NCBI GenBank assembly: GCA_023230925.1
Contig: JALNWK010000001.1
Location: forward strand, 1-64,000
DNA length: 64,000 bases
Direction: 5' to 3'
Origin: Limnochordia bacterium
Lineage (GTDB): Bacteria > Bacillota > Limnochordia > DUMW01
Shown here: piece by piece, positions 43,036 to 52,412 of the stretch
How positions within the stretch are numbered: the first letter of the stretch is position 1
Layout of the letters: the number at the start of each line of letters is the position of its first letter
Program-made: the position numbers and the translations under genes
Notes under the pieces: generated by a model
The model's input: the letters and a program-made list of their open reading frames with translations, nothing else
Databases searched by the model: none
What the model was told of the DNA's origin: nothing

Positions 43036-44025
43036 GTGTCACGTTATAGAGTTGGTGTAGTAGGACTGGTGCATGGACATATTTGGGGATTGATTAAACA
43101 GTGGAATGAGGATCCCCGGGCAGAACTAGTAGCTGTGGCGGAGCCTGAACCCAAGTTACTGGAACAGGCTAGCTCATACGGAATCCCAAAGTATTACTCT
43201 TCATGGCGAGAGATGCTAGAAAAGGAGAAGCTGGATATTCTCCAACTGGGCAACGAAAACAGTGCGGGGGCTGAAGTGGTAGAAGCCGCTGCGGCTTTAG
43301 GGATTCATTGCATTCTAGAGAAACCAATGGCGGCAACATATGACCAAGCCAAGAGTATGCATGACGCGTGTGCTAAAGCATCGGTTCAGTTGATGGTCAA
43401 CTGGTGGACGAATTGGGTGCCAGCGATCTATTGGTCTATGGAGATGGCTAAAGCACAGAAGATTGGACAGATCACACAGATCGCCTTTCGATTAGGTCAT
43501 GCCGGACCGAAGGAGATTGGTTGCTCCCCGTATTTCTACAATTGGCTCTATGACCCGAAGAAAAATGGTGCGGGAGCTTACATGGATTTCTGCTGCTACG
43601 GTGCCGCGGTATGTGCATGGGTTTTGGGAGAAGCCACGGAATGTCTCGGTGTGGCCGCGCGTTTGGCCAAGGATTACCTACACACAGATGATAATGGAAT
43701 TCTGATCTTGAAGTATCCTACGGCCCTAGGACTCTGTGAGGGAACATGGACCCAGATTGGCCCCGAACCGAAGGGAAACCCCGTCTTTTACGGAACCGAA
43801 GGGACCCTGAAGGTTGTTGATGGCAAGATTCATTGGTATAAACCAAGAACCAGTACACCGGAGATTATTGAACCCGATCCCCTGCCAACAGGTATGACTA
43901 ATGCGGTTGATTACTTCCTCACTTGTCTAGAACAAGGTAAGCCTATCGATGGCATGTGCAGTGCCAAGGTGGGTCTCATGGCTCAGGCAATGCTGCAAAA
44001 GGGTCTTGACTCCATGGATAGCTAA
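43036..44025 (+). CDS. Gfo/Idh/MocA family oxidoreductase
   Basis: A 329-residue member of the family: YRVGVVGLVHGHIWGLIK at the nucleotide site, HCILEKPMAATYDQAKS, and GAGAYMDFCCYGAAVCAWVLG where the usual GxHxxD segment has Cys and Tyr instead of His and Asp. GTG 43036 follows AAAGGGGGA. The loss of the normal catalytic His at that position suggests a divergent activity or a non-dehydrogenase role. It stands alone and ends before a hairpin. Confidence 0.87.
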   Translation: MSRYRVGVVGLVHGHIWGLIKQWNEDPRAELVAVAEPEPKLLEQASSYGIPKYYSSWREMLEKEKLDILQLGNENSAGAEVVEAAAALGIHCILEKPMAATYDQAKSMHDACAKASVQLMVNWWTNWVPAIYWSMEMAKAQKIGQITQIAFRLGHAGPKEIGCSPYFYNWLYDPKKNGAGAYMDFCCYGAAVCAWVLGEATECLGVAARLAKDYLHTDDNGILILKYPTALGLCEGTWTQIGPEPKGNPVFYGTEGTLKVVDGKIHWYKPRTSTPEIIEPDPLPTGMTNAVDYFLTCLEQGKPIDGMCSAKVGLMAQAMLQKGLDSMDS

Positions 44026-44033
44026 TTATTCAC

Positions 44034-44073
44034 GGGGCATTCCTTGCGTTTATAGCGAGGAGATGCCCCTTTC
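44034..44073 (+). terminator. Terminator after the third oxidoreductase gene
   Basis: GGGGCAT...CCT...GCG (44034-44048) pairs imperfectly with CG.AGG...ATGCCCC (44056-44069), followed by TTT. A moderately stable hairpin directly after the stop codon. Confidence 0.6.
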
Positions 44074-44420
44074 CCAAAGAACCAACTTTCCCTGTAAACC
44101 AGTATTATTCCGCATTGTAGGCCTCTTTATAGTCTCCGATGAATGGGTGATGGAGCCGAGCACGGTGAACATAGTCACGGAGATATCCAGGCAGATGCTC
44201 TTGCTGTTTTTCTTTTCCGCTGAGGCTCATGCTTGGGGACTTTAGGTTTTTAATCCTGGGAATTGCGTGCTTTCAGGGGCCATCCCATTTGATCCAGAGA
44301 TGGCTGATTTGGAAACCGACGGTGATCCGGGATTGTTCAGCGTATTTGGCCTCGATGAGACTCAAGTCAAAGGACTAAGTGATTTCCTTCTATCGAAAAC
44401 ACTAGTAGATGATGTAGAGG
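44074..44420. other. Region with an unidentified coding remnant
   Basis: There is no intact gene. The frame at 44267-44420 reads GAIPFDPEMADLETDGDPGLF, a phrase that resembles the C-terminal segment of MinD/NifH-type ATPases (IPxDPEIAEx...GxP), followed by LSDFLLSKTLVDD. The match is short; it may be a remnant of a P-loop ATPase gene. Confidence 0.3.
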
Positions 44421-44439
44421 GGGCAACTATTTTTGAGGA

Positions 44440-45335
44440 CGTGCTCGGAGTGGTTCATCCATTGGGGCTTTAAATGGCGCCATATTTGCTGAGGCTGTGG
44501 AACAAGACCGAGTTGATGAATTCTTAGATTGCTTGACCTGTCTGTGGCTCGGGGGAAAGCATCTATTCCCCTTCAATTGGCGGGGACTTTGGGAGACAAT
44601 TTGCCTGTGTAAAATGCCCATCCGCATGCCTTCGTTGTTTTCCACAAAACGGATCAAAACCCTTCTTTCTCAGGTGATTCCTAGGACAAGAACAACCAGT
44701 GGTTATGAAAAGATTGAAGTTGCTTTCACCAGGACAGATCTGAACGATGCCATCCTGCGTGTGTTTGATCGCAGTTGTGCAGCTTCAGTTCTGGACGCAG
44801 TTACCGCTTCCCTTTCTCTGCCGGTGATCTTATCTGCTGTAAAGATTGGATGCCATCACTTTGTAAACGGGGGGTTGCTCAGTAATACCCCCATCATGGC
44901 TGCGATACAGCGGGGGACAACTAGGGTTATTATAGTATTATTACGTCCCTTTCTCCATTGGTGTACAGTATGGGGATGCTGGATCAGGCTTCCTACGATG
45001 ATCTTGTTAGTGTGGCTGAACGGGTTATTACCCTAACTCTGGATCGGGTGATGTATGAGGATTTGGAGGAAGCTCAGCGGATTAACCAGATGCTTAAGAT
45101 CATTAATGAAACGAAGGACGCAAGAACAAAGGAGCAATAAGACAGCTGTGTGGACCTAATCTTGCACATCGCCCCATTGACTTCATGGTTATTGCCCCCG
45201 AAACAGTCTTGCATCCACCGGGCACCCTTGGATTTAATGACAAGCCTGCTGTACTTCAAGCTACTCCAGATGGGTGAGGCTGATGCCCGAAAGGTTCTGG
45301 CGAACGTTAATACACGGTTTTATGGCTTAAGATAG
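44440..45335 (+). pseudogene. Patatin-like phospholipase, decayed
   Basis: Near 44452-44530 one frame reads GSSIGALNGAIFAEAVEQDRVDEFL, the GxSxG nucleophile block of bacterial patatins (YchK/RssA type). Next come FNWRGLWE and, in 44720-44940, VAFTRTDLND, LSLPVILSAVKIGCHHFVNGGLLSNTP, AAIQRGTTRVIIVLL, i.e. the DGG/DGA-type block read as NGG. Then a shifted frame has LDRVMYEDLEEAQRINQMLKII. The N-terminal GGGxxG is missing, the catalytic Asp is replaced by Asn and at least three frame changes are present, so the gene is dead. Confidence 0.82.
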
Positions 45336-45462
45336 TGTACAAGCTCTATTCATAAGATCAGACGAGGAGGATATTCTAGATCGCATCGAGAAATAGGACC
45401 AGCAAACAAATATCGAAAAGGGCAGACCGTGGCTTGCTGTTTTAAGAAGGAGGTACCCGGCT

Positions 45463-46146
45463 ATGGGTAAGGGTGAGATCAAGATGCTTGATGTTCGTAA
45501 GGAATTCCGAACGGGTTCAGAGGTATTAACCATATTGAAGGAAGTCAATATAGAGATTAAGAGCGGAGAAGTGGTTGCCATCGTTGGTCCATCGGGAAGT
45601 GGTAAGAGTACTCTCCTAGGGATCATGGCCGGCCTTGATCAGCCAACCTCAGGAGAGGTCTGGCTCGGGGATACAAACATAACGAAGCTTAGCGAGAGTA
45701 AGATGGCCAAAATTAGGGGTGAGCTTCTAGGTTTTGTATTCCAGAATTATAATCTAATTCCCAGACTGAGTGCCTATGAGAATATCGAACTTGCCTTGAT
45801 TCTGAATAATAAGCTAAGAAACAGGGATGTCCGCATTAAGGAACTATTACAAGCGGTGGGCTTGGAGGAACGCAAGCAGCATCTTCCCGGACAGATGTCA
45901 GGGGGAGAGCAACAACGGGCTGCTATAGCCCGTGCTTTGGCGTGTGATCCGCCCATCGTGTTGGCCGATGAACCCACTGGGAATCTTGACCGGAAGTCCA
46001 GCAAGCAGATCGCGGACTTGCTGTTTGATACATGCCGTGATGAAGGGCGGACTTTGGTACTGGTTACCCACGATTTGGAGTTAGCCCAAAGGGCTGACTA
46101 TATACTGCGGATCGATGATGGGATTTTGGTGGAGGAGGTAGCTTGA
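45463..46146 (+). CDS. ABC transporter ATP-binding protein (MacB/LolD type)
   Basis: A 227-residue ATPase: Walker A GPSGSGKSTLLGIMAGLDQPTSGEV, Q-loop FVFQNYNLIPRLSAYENIELAL, signature MSGGEQQRAAIARALA, Walker B VLADEPTGNLD and switch VTHDLELAQ. The LADEPTGNLD and PRLSAYENI wording is typical of the MacB/FtsE/LolD group, which works with FtsX-like permeases in export or envelope functions. ATG 45463 follows AAGGAGG. Its stop overlaps the permease start. Confidence 0.93.
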   Translation: MGKGEIKMLDVRKEFRTGSEVLTILKEVNIEIKSGEVVAIVGPSGSGKSTLLGIMAGLDQPTSGEVWLGDTNITKLSESKMAKIRGELLGFVFQNYNLIPRLSAYENIELALILNNKLRNRDVRIKELLQAVGLEERKQHLPGQMSGGEQQRAAIARALACDPPIVLADEPTGNLDRKSSKQIADLLFDTCRDEGRTLVLVTHDLELAQRADYILRIDDGILVEEVA

Positions 46147-48650
46147 TGGCACTACTTCTCTACGCTTTGAGGAAGTTCCCCAAGGAGGTACTTTATCACA
46201 AACAAAGAGCCTTGGTGGTTATCCTCTGTGTTGCCGTTGGAGTCTCATCGGTGGCAGCTGTTCAGATTTTTGGCAGATCGATTATCAATTATTACAGTAG
46301 TAACATTCAAGCCATCACCGGTGGCGATGTTGTCGTTGTTACCAGGCATATTTCGGGGTATCAGTTGGAGTACTTGGAGGAATCGGACTCCTTTACATAT
46401 ACCATAACCACGGTAGCGAATCAGGTTGGTCTTAACCCCCAACAAAGGAAGACCGCGTTGTTGGAGATACAAGGAGTTGACCCCAAAACCTACCCCCTGT
46501 ATGGTCAGGTAGTTCTTAAGCACCACGACCGGCTAGATGATGCCCTTAAGGAGGGACAGGCGGTAGTTTGTGTATCAGCAAAGGATGCTCTTCAGATCGA
46601 TATTGGTGATGAGATTTGGCTTGGGAAAGATGCATACATTGTCGGTGATATCATATTAGAGCAGTCCACCCCTCGGGAGTCGGGCATGTTCGGTAGTGCT
46701 ATGGTTCCCTTAAGGATTGATGAAGTAGTTAACCGGGATATTTCCACAAGGATCTTGGTTAGGGTGTCAACGCCAGAACAGCTAGACGAAGTCGCCAACT
46801 CCCTAAAAGAGGTCTTTCCCACTGCTTCTGTTAGAACTTATGTCGATACATTTGAAAGCTTCCAGGAGTCAGTGTCAAAGGTTAACGATTTTGTCCTGAT
46901 CGCGGCGATGATCTCCCTGCTATTGGGCGGTCTTGGTGTGGCTAGTGCTGCCGACGTAATGATGCGCCAGCGAATGCAAGAGCTGGCGATCATGAAGTCC
47001 GTCGGTGGAAACACGAAACAGATTATCCTTTATTTTCTGGTTCAAGTACTCCTGCTCGGTCTTGTTGGTACTGGACTAGGTATTGCCCTAGGGACCGTTG
47101 CGGCACAGTTGCTTCCTGGTATTGTCAGTTTGCTCCCCATTAAGCCGGAGCTATCCGTCAGTTTACCCGTGGTCTTCGTATCGGCTGTCTTGGGCTTGTC
47201 TGTGACATTGGTGTTCTCCCTACTTCCTGTGATTCGAGGAGCATATTTGCGTCCAATGACCATCCTAAAGGACGATGATGGTAGTCCCGAGCCAAAGACG
47301 AAGCGTCTTAAGTACTTTGCAGGTATTGTGCTGCTGGCTATATTCTTTAGCCTAGTTGTCTCTTACTTAGTCTCCTCTTTACGGATGGGCATGGTGTTTG
47401 TATTCGTCATGCTTCTAGTGACAGGGGTTCTTTGGTTGTTGATCAAAGAAATATTGTCTCTCGTATCCGGCCTTCCGATCTTTTGGGGGCGGACGGGCCT
47501 GCTAATAAAAAGTAGCCTGCACAGTAAAGGCAGACGTCTAATCTCGTCGATTCTTGTTTTAGCACTTGGTCTAGGTGCTGTCTCAGTAGTACTATTTTTC
47601 CAACAGAACGTGATTGGTCTAATCGAGGAAAGCCTGCGGGATACGAAAGCATACAATATCGTTCTTGCCGGTGTACCCGGTGAGGATGTAGGTTCTTTAG
47701 TTGAGTTTCTTGATGGTAGTCCTGATATCGACAGCCACGTAGCAATGAGCGCGGCAAAGGGGCGCATTAGGACTATCGGTAATATCCCGATGGATCTATA
47801 TGCCCAAGAGCATCAGGTGCCGCGTTCTCTAGTAGATCATCTTAGTCTTGTGGGGGTAAAACCGGGGGATGAATTGATGCCTCTTAATATTGTTGAAGGT
47901 AGGGATCTCACAGATAACGATACCAATGCCGTTGTGGTCAATCAGGATCTGGCACAGACTTTAGGACTTACACTAGGAGATGAGCTGGTCCTCGAATTGG
48001 GCTCTAGCACCCTGCGCTGCCAGGTTGTCGGGTTGGAACAAGAAGGTTCAGGAATAAGAGTAGGGATGGACTTCGGTCAGTCTGCTTATATCAACAAAGA
48101 CACAATGGGACAGTTCAATGTTGGACTTGAGCACATGGTTATGGCTCGTAGCATTGGGTCAGCTCAAGATGCGGTCAATGAGATCAGATTGTCCTTCCCC
48201 AATATTTCCCTAGCCCTTGATATTGGGCAGCTACTCGATATGCTCCATCGGATATTTGGTACGGTTACATCCTTCGTGCAGTTTCTCGGTCTGTTTAGTA
48301 TTGTCACTGGATTTGTGATCCTGGCTGGCACGGTGTTGCTTTACAAAATGGAACGGCGAAGGGAAATGGCGGTAATCCGATGCCTTGGAGGAGATACCAT
48401 CACTTTACTAATTCAGTACGCCGTAGAGAATGGGATAACTGGCTTCCTTGCGGTTATTCTGGGAATCGGTACCGCCAATCTAGTAACGCTGTTGTTGACC
48501 AATAGAGTGCTTTCTTCACACTACCGCTTTGATGCACTGTTTTCCTTTGGTGTGGGAGTAGGGGTAATCCTATTGGCAGTCGCAATTGGGCTTCTCTCGA
48601 TCATGGATGTGTTGAAAGAAAAACCTCTAACGATACTGAGGAATGAATAG
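46146..48650 (+). CDS. FtsX-like ABC transporter permease (large, two-module)
   Basis: An 834-residue permease with two FtsX modules. Each has an N-terminal helix (KQRALVVILCVAVGVSSVAAVQIFG; RRLISSILVLALGLGAVSVVLFFQ), a MacB-like extracellular domain (AITGGDVVVVTRH, GDEIWLGKDAYIVGDI; GDELVLELGSSTLRCQVVGLEQEG) and three C-terminal helices (FVLIAAMISLLLGGLGVASAADVMMRQRMQELAIMKSVGG; TVTSFVQFLGLFSIVTGFVILAGTVLLYKMERRREMAVIRCLGG). With the ATPase before it, it probably exports a lipid, peptide or drug; no accessory membrane-fusion protein is encoded. ATG overlaps the previous TGA. Confidence 0.92.
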   Translation: MALLLYALRKFPKEVLYHKQRALVVILCVAVGVSSVAAVQIFGRSIINYYSSNIQAITGGDVVVVTRHISGYQLEYLEESDSFTYTITTVANQVGLNPQQRKTALLEIQGVDPKTYPLYGQVVLKHHDRLDDALKEGQAVVCVSAKDALQIDIGDEIWLGKDAYIVGDIILEQSTPRESGMFGSAMVPLRIDEVVNRDISTRILVRVSTPEQLDEVANSLKEVFPTASVRTYVDTFESFQESVSKVNDFVLIAAMISLLLGGLGVASAADVMMRQRMQELAIMKSVGGNTKQIILYFLVQVLLLGLVGTGLGIALGTVAAQLLPGIVSLLPIKPELSVSLPVVFVSAVLGLSVTLVFSLLPVIRGAYLRPMTILKDDDGSPEPKTKRLKYFAGIVLLAIFFSLVVSYLVSSLRMGMVFVFVMLLVTGVLWLLIKEILSLVSGLPIFWGRTGLLIKSSLHSKGRRLISSILVLALGLGAVSVVLFFQQNVIGLIEESLRDTKAYNIVLAGVPGEDVGSLVEFLDGSPDIDSHVAMSAAKGRIRTIGNIPMDLYAQEHQVPRSLVDHLSLVGVKPGDELMPLNIVEGRDLTDNDTNAVVVNQDLAQTLGLTLGDELVLELGSSTLRCQVVGLEQEGSGIRVGMDFGQSAYINKDTMGQFNVGLEHMVMARSIGSAQDAVNEIRLSFPNISLALDIGQLLDMLHRIFGTVTSFVQFLGLFSIVTGFVILAGTVLLYKMERRREMAVIRCLGGDTITLLIQYAVENGITGFLAVILGIGTANLVTLLLTNRVLSSHYRFDALFSFGVGVGVILLAVAIGLLSIMDVLKEKPLTILRNE

Positions 48651-48806
48651 ATGAGCAGGTCCGAAGCCTGATCCCCTAGATGTGGTCAGAACTAGGGCTT
48701 GCCGGGCTACGGAGGCTTTATCAGTGTCTCTCATGGCTGGGTTAGGCTGCATTCGGGTCATTGGGTCACTCTGTGGTACAGCACTACCCGGAAAGGAGCA
48801 TATAGG

Positions 48807-50015
48807 TTGGAAAGATACGATACGATGAACAATGCTTGTATCACTCAAAGGGTTCGATTGGGGGTTGACGTCTTCCTTAATGCGGCGCATCGGAAATACA
48901 AGGGTGCCCGGTTGGGATTGATTACCAATCAGTGTGGGCAGACTTCATCTTTGATACCCACCGTGGAGGCACTGTACCACCATAAAGAAGTAAACCTTGT
49001 TGCCTTATTTGGCCCCGAACACGGGGTGCGAGGCGATGCACAGGCGGGTATCAGGTTAGCTAATGGAGTGGACCCCGTAACTGGGTTGCCCGTATACAGT
49101 CTGTACGGTGATACGAGAAAGCCATCGGCCAAGGCCCTAGAGGGTATTGACGCGTTGGTATTTGATATTCCCGATGGCGGTGTGCGTTTTCTCACGTACT
49201 CATCTACCCTTTCGTATGTGATGGAAGCTGCGGCAGAGCATGGTATCAAAGTCATTGTATGTGACCGTCCCAATCCTATTCGAGGGGACCGTGTGGAAGG
49301 TAATGTGCTCGACCCGACCTTCCGCTCCTTCGTGGGTTGCCATCCCATTGCAATGCGCCATGGAATGACAATGGGGGAGCTAGCCTGGCTAATGAATGAG
49401 CACTTTGGTATTGGATGCCGACTGGAAGTTATTCGAATGGAGGGCTGGCGGCGTGAGCACTGGTATGACGAGACCGGTGCTTTCTGGGTGATGCTGGGGC
49501 CGAACATCCCAACACTAATGGCCGCCACAGTGTATCCGGGAACCTGTCTAGTCGAAGGGACCAACGTTTCTGAGGGCCGGGGGACTACCTGTCCTTTTGA
49601 GTTAATCGGTGCTCCTTGGATTGACGCAGGTAGATTGTGTGCGGCACTTCGCGAGCTTAGTCTACCGGGATTAGCCCTCCGCCAGGCTCATTTTACGCCT
49701 ACCTTTTCGAAATATAAGGGCGAAGGGTGCCATGGGGTGCAGATATACGTGACTGACCGGGATGTCTTTCGGCCTATAGGGTTTGCGCTTCACCTGATCT
49801 CGACCATAAAACGGTTATTTCCACAGGACTTTCAGTGGCGCGGAAAGACAGAGCCCCTGCACTTTGACTTGCTCTGGGGAACTGATATAGTCAGACATAG
49901 ACTGGATGATGGTGAGAGTGTAGACTCAATACTCAGTTCCTTTCAGCCCGGGATCGACCGGTTTCTTGCCGTGCGCGAGAATTATCTTCTTTATCCGGCT
50001 CTGGAGAATGATTAG
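48807..50015 (+). CDS. namZ: Exo-beta-N-acetylmuramidase NamZ-like (DUF1343, GH171)
   Basis: A 402-residue DUF1343 protein, GH171, whose Bacillus member cleaves MurNAc from the non-reducing ends of peptidoglycan fragments. Family blocks: GLITNQCGQTSS, NLVALFGPEHGVRGDAQAG, LPVYSLYGDTRKPS, IDALVFDIPDGGVRFLTYSSTLSYVMEAA, VCDRPNPIRGDRVEGNVLD, FVGCHPIAMRHGMTMGELAWLMNE, PNIPTLMAATVYPGTCLVEGTNVSEGRGTTCPFELIGAPWID. TTG 48807 is eight bases after AAAGGAG; no signal peptide is seen, unlike many secreted NamZ proteins. It heads a MurNAc kinase-MurQ set, which supports peptidoglycan recycling. Confidence 0.93.
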   Translation: MERYDTMNNACITQRVRLGVDVFLNAAHRKYKGARLGLITNQCGQTSSLIPTVEALYHHKEVNLVALFGPEHGVRGDAQAGIRLANGVDPVTGLPVYSLYGDTRKPSAKALEGIDALVFDIPDGGVRFLTYSSTLSYVMEAAAEHGIKVIVCDRPNPIRGDRVEGNVLDPTFRSFVGCHPIAMRHGMTMGELAWLMNEHFGIGCRLEVIRMEGWRREHWYDETGAFWVMLGPNIPTLMAATVYPGTCLVEGTNVSEGRGTTCPFELIGAPWIDAGRLCAALRELSLPGLALRQAHFTPTFSKYKGEGCHGVQIYVTDRDVFRPIGFALHLISTIKRLFPQDFQWRGKTEPLHFDLLWGTDIVRHRLDDGESVDSILSSFQPGIDRFLAVRENYLLYPALEND

Positions 50016-50018
50016 TGG

Positions 50019-50155
50019 GCGCACGCGATCAGGAGTGGGTAATGCACGATGGTGGCAAGGTCTATTATAAGAGCGTGCGCCACCATTATCATTACACATA
50101 GAGTGAGGTCTAGCGGACCATGCAATCCTCACATTACGGTGTTGTCCGATGGTGG
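50019..50155 (+). promoter_or_regulatory. Mutually exclusive stems in the namZ-kinase intergenic region
   Basis: GCGCACGC (50019-50026) can pair with GCGTGCGC (50073-50080). ATGGTGGC (50049-50056) can pair with GCCACCAT (50079-50086), which overlaps that stem; a second ATGGTGG at 50149-50155 can pair with the same CCACCAT just before the kinase gene. The layout could act as a terminator/antiterminator or a coupling control. Confidence 0.35.
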
Positions 50156-50178
50156 TAGTTGAGAAGAAGGGGTCTAAT

Positions 50179-51156
50179 ATGGATACTGTTCTTGCTGTAG
50201 ACGGTGGGGGAACTAGTACACGTTGTGTTTTGGTAAACGATCAATTCGGATTACTAGCGGATGAAACTGGTCCGTTTTGTGCTCTAGTGTATGATCAAAA
50301 GCGCTCCCTTGCGGGGTTGCACACTACAATCCATCGGGCAATGGAGAGTGCTAAGGCGAAGTGGCGCAGCAAGTGCGGTGAACCGATGCATATCACTGCA
50401 GCGTGTTTAGGATTGAGCGGTGTTATGTCAATAAGTAGTACGGAACCTGTGCGCCACTGTGTTGTATCCTGCCTTGCGAAGGAAGGTTACCGTTTATCTA
50501 CTCAACGTTTACAGATTGTATCTGATGTGGAGATTGCGCACGTGGCCGCACTACGGGGTGAGTCAGGGATTGTTCTTGTGGTGGGCACCGGTGCTATCGC
50601 GTATGGATGCAATGAAGCAGGGGATACAGCGCGCTCAGATGGATGGGGCTGGCTGTTGGGGGATGCCGGAAGTGGTTATGCTATTGGCAGGGATGCATTA
50701 CGGGCTGTTTGCGCGGCGGCGGATGGACGTGGTGCATCAACAAGGCTAACCCAAGCCCTCCTTTCCCATTTTGATGTCTCTGACATCAAATCCTTGGTAC
50801 GGACTGTTTACGATAGTAATCTGAATCGAACCAGTGTCGCGGAGTTGGCTAGGATCGTTTCCATTCTTGCATCGGAAGGGGACCAAGTCGCCGATAGTAT
50901 CCTGAACCGGGCGGGTAAAGATCTGTCCGATACTGTGTTGGGGGTCTTACGCCAGCTATCATTTGCTGGAGAACGTGTTAAAGTAAGTTGGCAAGGCGGC
51001 GTCCTGAAGGGGACGCCGAGATTAGTTGCCTCGGTGCGGGAACATGTTGTATCCACCGAATCAGGCTGTGTTTTTGTTCCTCCGTGGGCGGAACCCGTCC
51101 AGGGGGCTTTGCTGCTAGCGCAGCGTAGCTTGAAAGAACCGTTTACAACCGTCTGA
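50179..51156 (+). CDS. BadF/BcrA-type amino-sugar kinase (MurNAc/GlcNAc kinase)
   Basis: A 325-residue sugar kinase of the ASKHA superfamily, related to eukaryotic GlcNAc kinase and the bacterial MurK enzymes. Motifs: phosphate-1 LAVDGGGTSTRCVL, VSDVEIAHVAAL, phosphate-2 VLVVGTGAIAYG, DGWGWLLGDAGSGYAIGRDAL, and the C-terminal VSWQGGVLKGTPRL. ATG 50179 follows GAAGGGG. Between NamZ and MurQ, it would phosphorylate MurNAc (and perhaps GlcNAc) set free from peptidoglycan to give the MurQ substrate. Confidence 0.9.
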   Translation: MDTVLAVDGGGTSTRCVLVNDQFGLLADETGPFCALVYDQKRSLAGLHTTIHRAMESAKAKWRSKCGEPMHITAACLGLSGVMSISSTEPVRHCVVSCLAKEGYRLSTQRLQIVSDVEIAHVAALRGESGIVLVVGTGAIAYGCNEAGDTARSDGWGWLLGDAGSGYAIGRDALRAVCAAADGRGASTRLTQALLSHFDVSDIKSLVRTVYDSNLNRTSVAELARIVSILASEGDQVADSILNRAGKDLSDTVLGVLRQLSFAGERVKVSWQGGVLKGTPRLVASVREHVVSTESGCVFVPPWAEPVQGALLLAQRSLKEPFTTV

Positions 51157-51176
51157 AAGGGAAGTGTCTGAAACAA

Positions 51177-52049
51177 ATGAGACCGTCTGAAATGCGCAAT
51201 CCAAAATCCTTCGAACTAGATCTGATGTCAACAGAACAGGTTTTGAGTTTGATCAATGAAGAAGACCAGACAGTGCCTTTACTTGTGCGACAAGCGATAC
51301 CAGAAATCGCACAAGGGGTGGAGTTGCTGGCGTCTAGTTTCAAAACCGGTGGCCGGATTGTCCATGTAGGGGCAGGAACTAGTGCGCGTCTTGCGTTAGT
51401 CGACGCCGCAGAGTTGCCACCAACGTATGGAATATCTCCGGAAAGACTGGTAAATGTTATTGCGGGTGGACGAGAGGCAGTTTTCCAAGCAGTTGAGCAT
51501 GCGGAGGATCGCGGTTCGGAAGCTGTTAGGCAACTGACTCAAATCAGTCTGTGTCATTCTGATGTAGTTATCGGTCTGACTGCAAGTGGAACTACGCCGT
51601 TTGTCTTTGCGGGACTTGACTATGCAAGAACAGTCGGTTGTCCCACTTTGCTGATCGCTTGCAATCCCAGTCTGATTGAGGCCGACGTGAAGATCATTGT
51701 GCCCACAGGGCCGGAAGTTGTGACTGGATCTACCCGGATGAAGGCAGGGATGGCCCAACGAATGGTCTTGACGATGTTAAGCACGGCCATGGCAGTGCGT
51801 CTTGGTCTAGTATACGATAACCTCATGGTGGCACTTGGTTCACAAAATGCCAAGTGTCTGGAAAGAGGTTGCCGTATTGTGTGCACCATCTCCGGGGAAA
51901 ACGAAGAGATTTCCAAGGAAGCTCTGCGGGCAGCCGATGGTGATGTTCGGGTGGCTGTTCTTCTCCTACGTACCGGCGATCTGAGCAAGGCCCGTGCACT
52001 ACTTGAAGAGGCCGAGGGTTCTCTTAGAAAGGCCTTGGAGAGAATATAG
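51177..52049 (+). CDS. murQ: N-acetylmuramic acid 6-phosphate etherase
   Basis: A 290-residue MurQ enzyme with a SIS domain, splitting D-lactate from MurNAc-6-phosphate to give GlcNAc-6-phosphate. Family blocks: NPKSFELDLMSTEQVLSLINEEDQTVP, GGRIVHVGAGTSARLALVDAAELPPTYGI, VIAGGREAVFQAVEHAED, VVIGLTASGTTPFVFAGLDYAR and GPEVVTGSTRMKAGMAQRMVLTMLSTA. Glu in AELPPTYG and in VEHAEDR occupy catalytic positions known in the family. The ribosome site is weak; ATG 51177 is kept. It follows the kinase gene by 20 bases. Confidence 0.96.
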   Translation: MRPSEMRNPKSFELDLMSTEQVLSLINEEDQTVPLLVRQAIPEIAQGVELLASSFKTGGRIVHVGAGTSARLALVDAAELPPTYGISPERLVNVIAGGREAVFQAVEHAEDRGSEAVRQLTQISLCHSDVVIGLTASGTTPFVFAGLDYARTVGCPTLLIACNPSLIEADVKIIVPTGPEVVTGSTRMKAGMAQRMVLTMLSTAMAVRLGLVYDNLMVALGSQNAKCLERGCRIVCTISGENEEISKEALRAADGDVRVAVLLLRTGDLSKARALLEEAEGSLRKALERI

Positions 52050-52412
52050 GTGAGGTCCCGCCCATGCTCTGAAGGATACCCCTAAAAAAGGGGCTGCATC
52101 CTCGTTGTGCATGTCAATTGCCACCGTGGGGGATATTGCACGGGAAGGGAGAACTTGTCGCAGGTAATAAGATTGCTGAGGTGTAAGAGGATGCTCATCC
52201 AATTTCCCCGGTTGTTGGGTGTTATCTGACGAATCGGGAATGCATAAAGTTGTTGTGTTATTCTTATTTGATGTAGGAGCAGGGATGGTTGGCGTCAGTG
52301 ACGATGTCCTTCGACTATGTACGTGTTCCAAGCAACCACCTAGGTATATCATACGAAACGAAGGAGAAGGGGCGGGAACCGGTCAACCCCGCCCGTAATC
52401 CTTCAGATAGAT
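52050..52412. other. Intergenic region between murQ and the SGNH hydrolase gene
   Basis: No gene is evident. Near the murQ stop is a small CCCCT/AGGGG hairpin (52078-52093). Near 52366-52396 GGGCGGG pairs with CCCGCCC; this lies just beyond the SGNH hydrolase stop and probably terminates that minus-strand gene. Nothing else was recognised. Confidence 0.5.
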
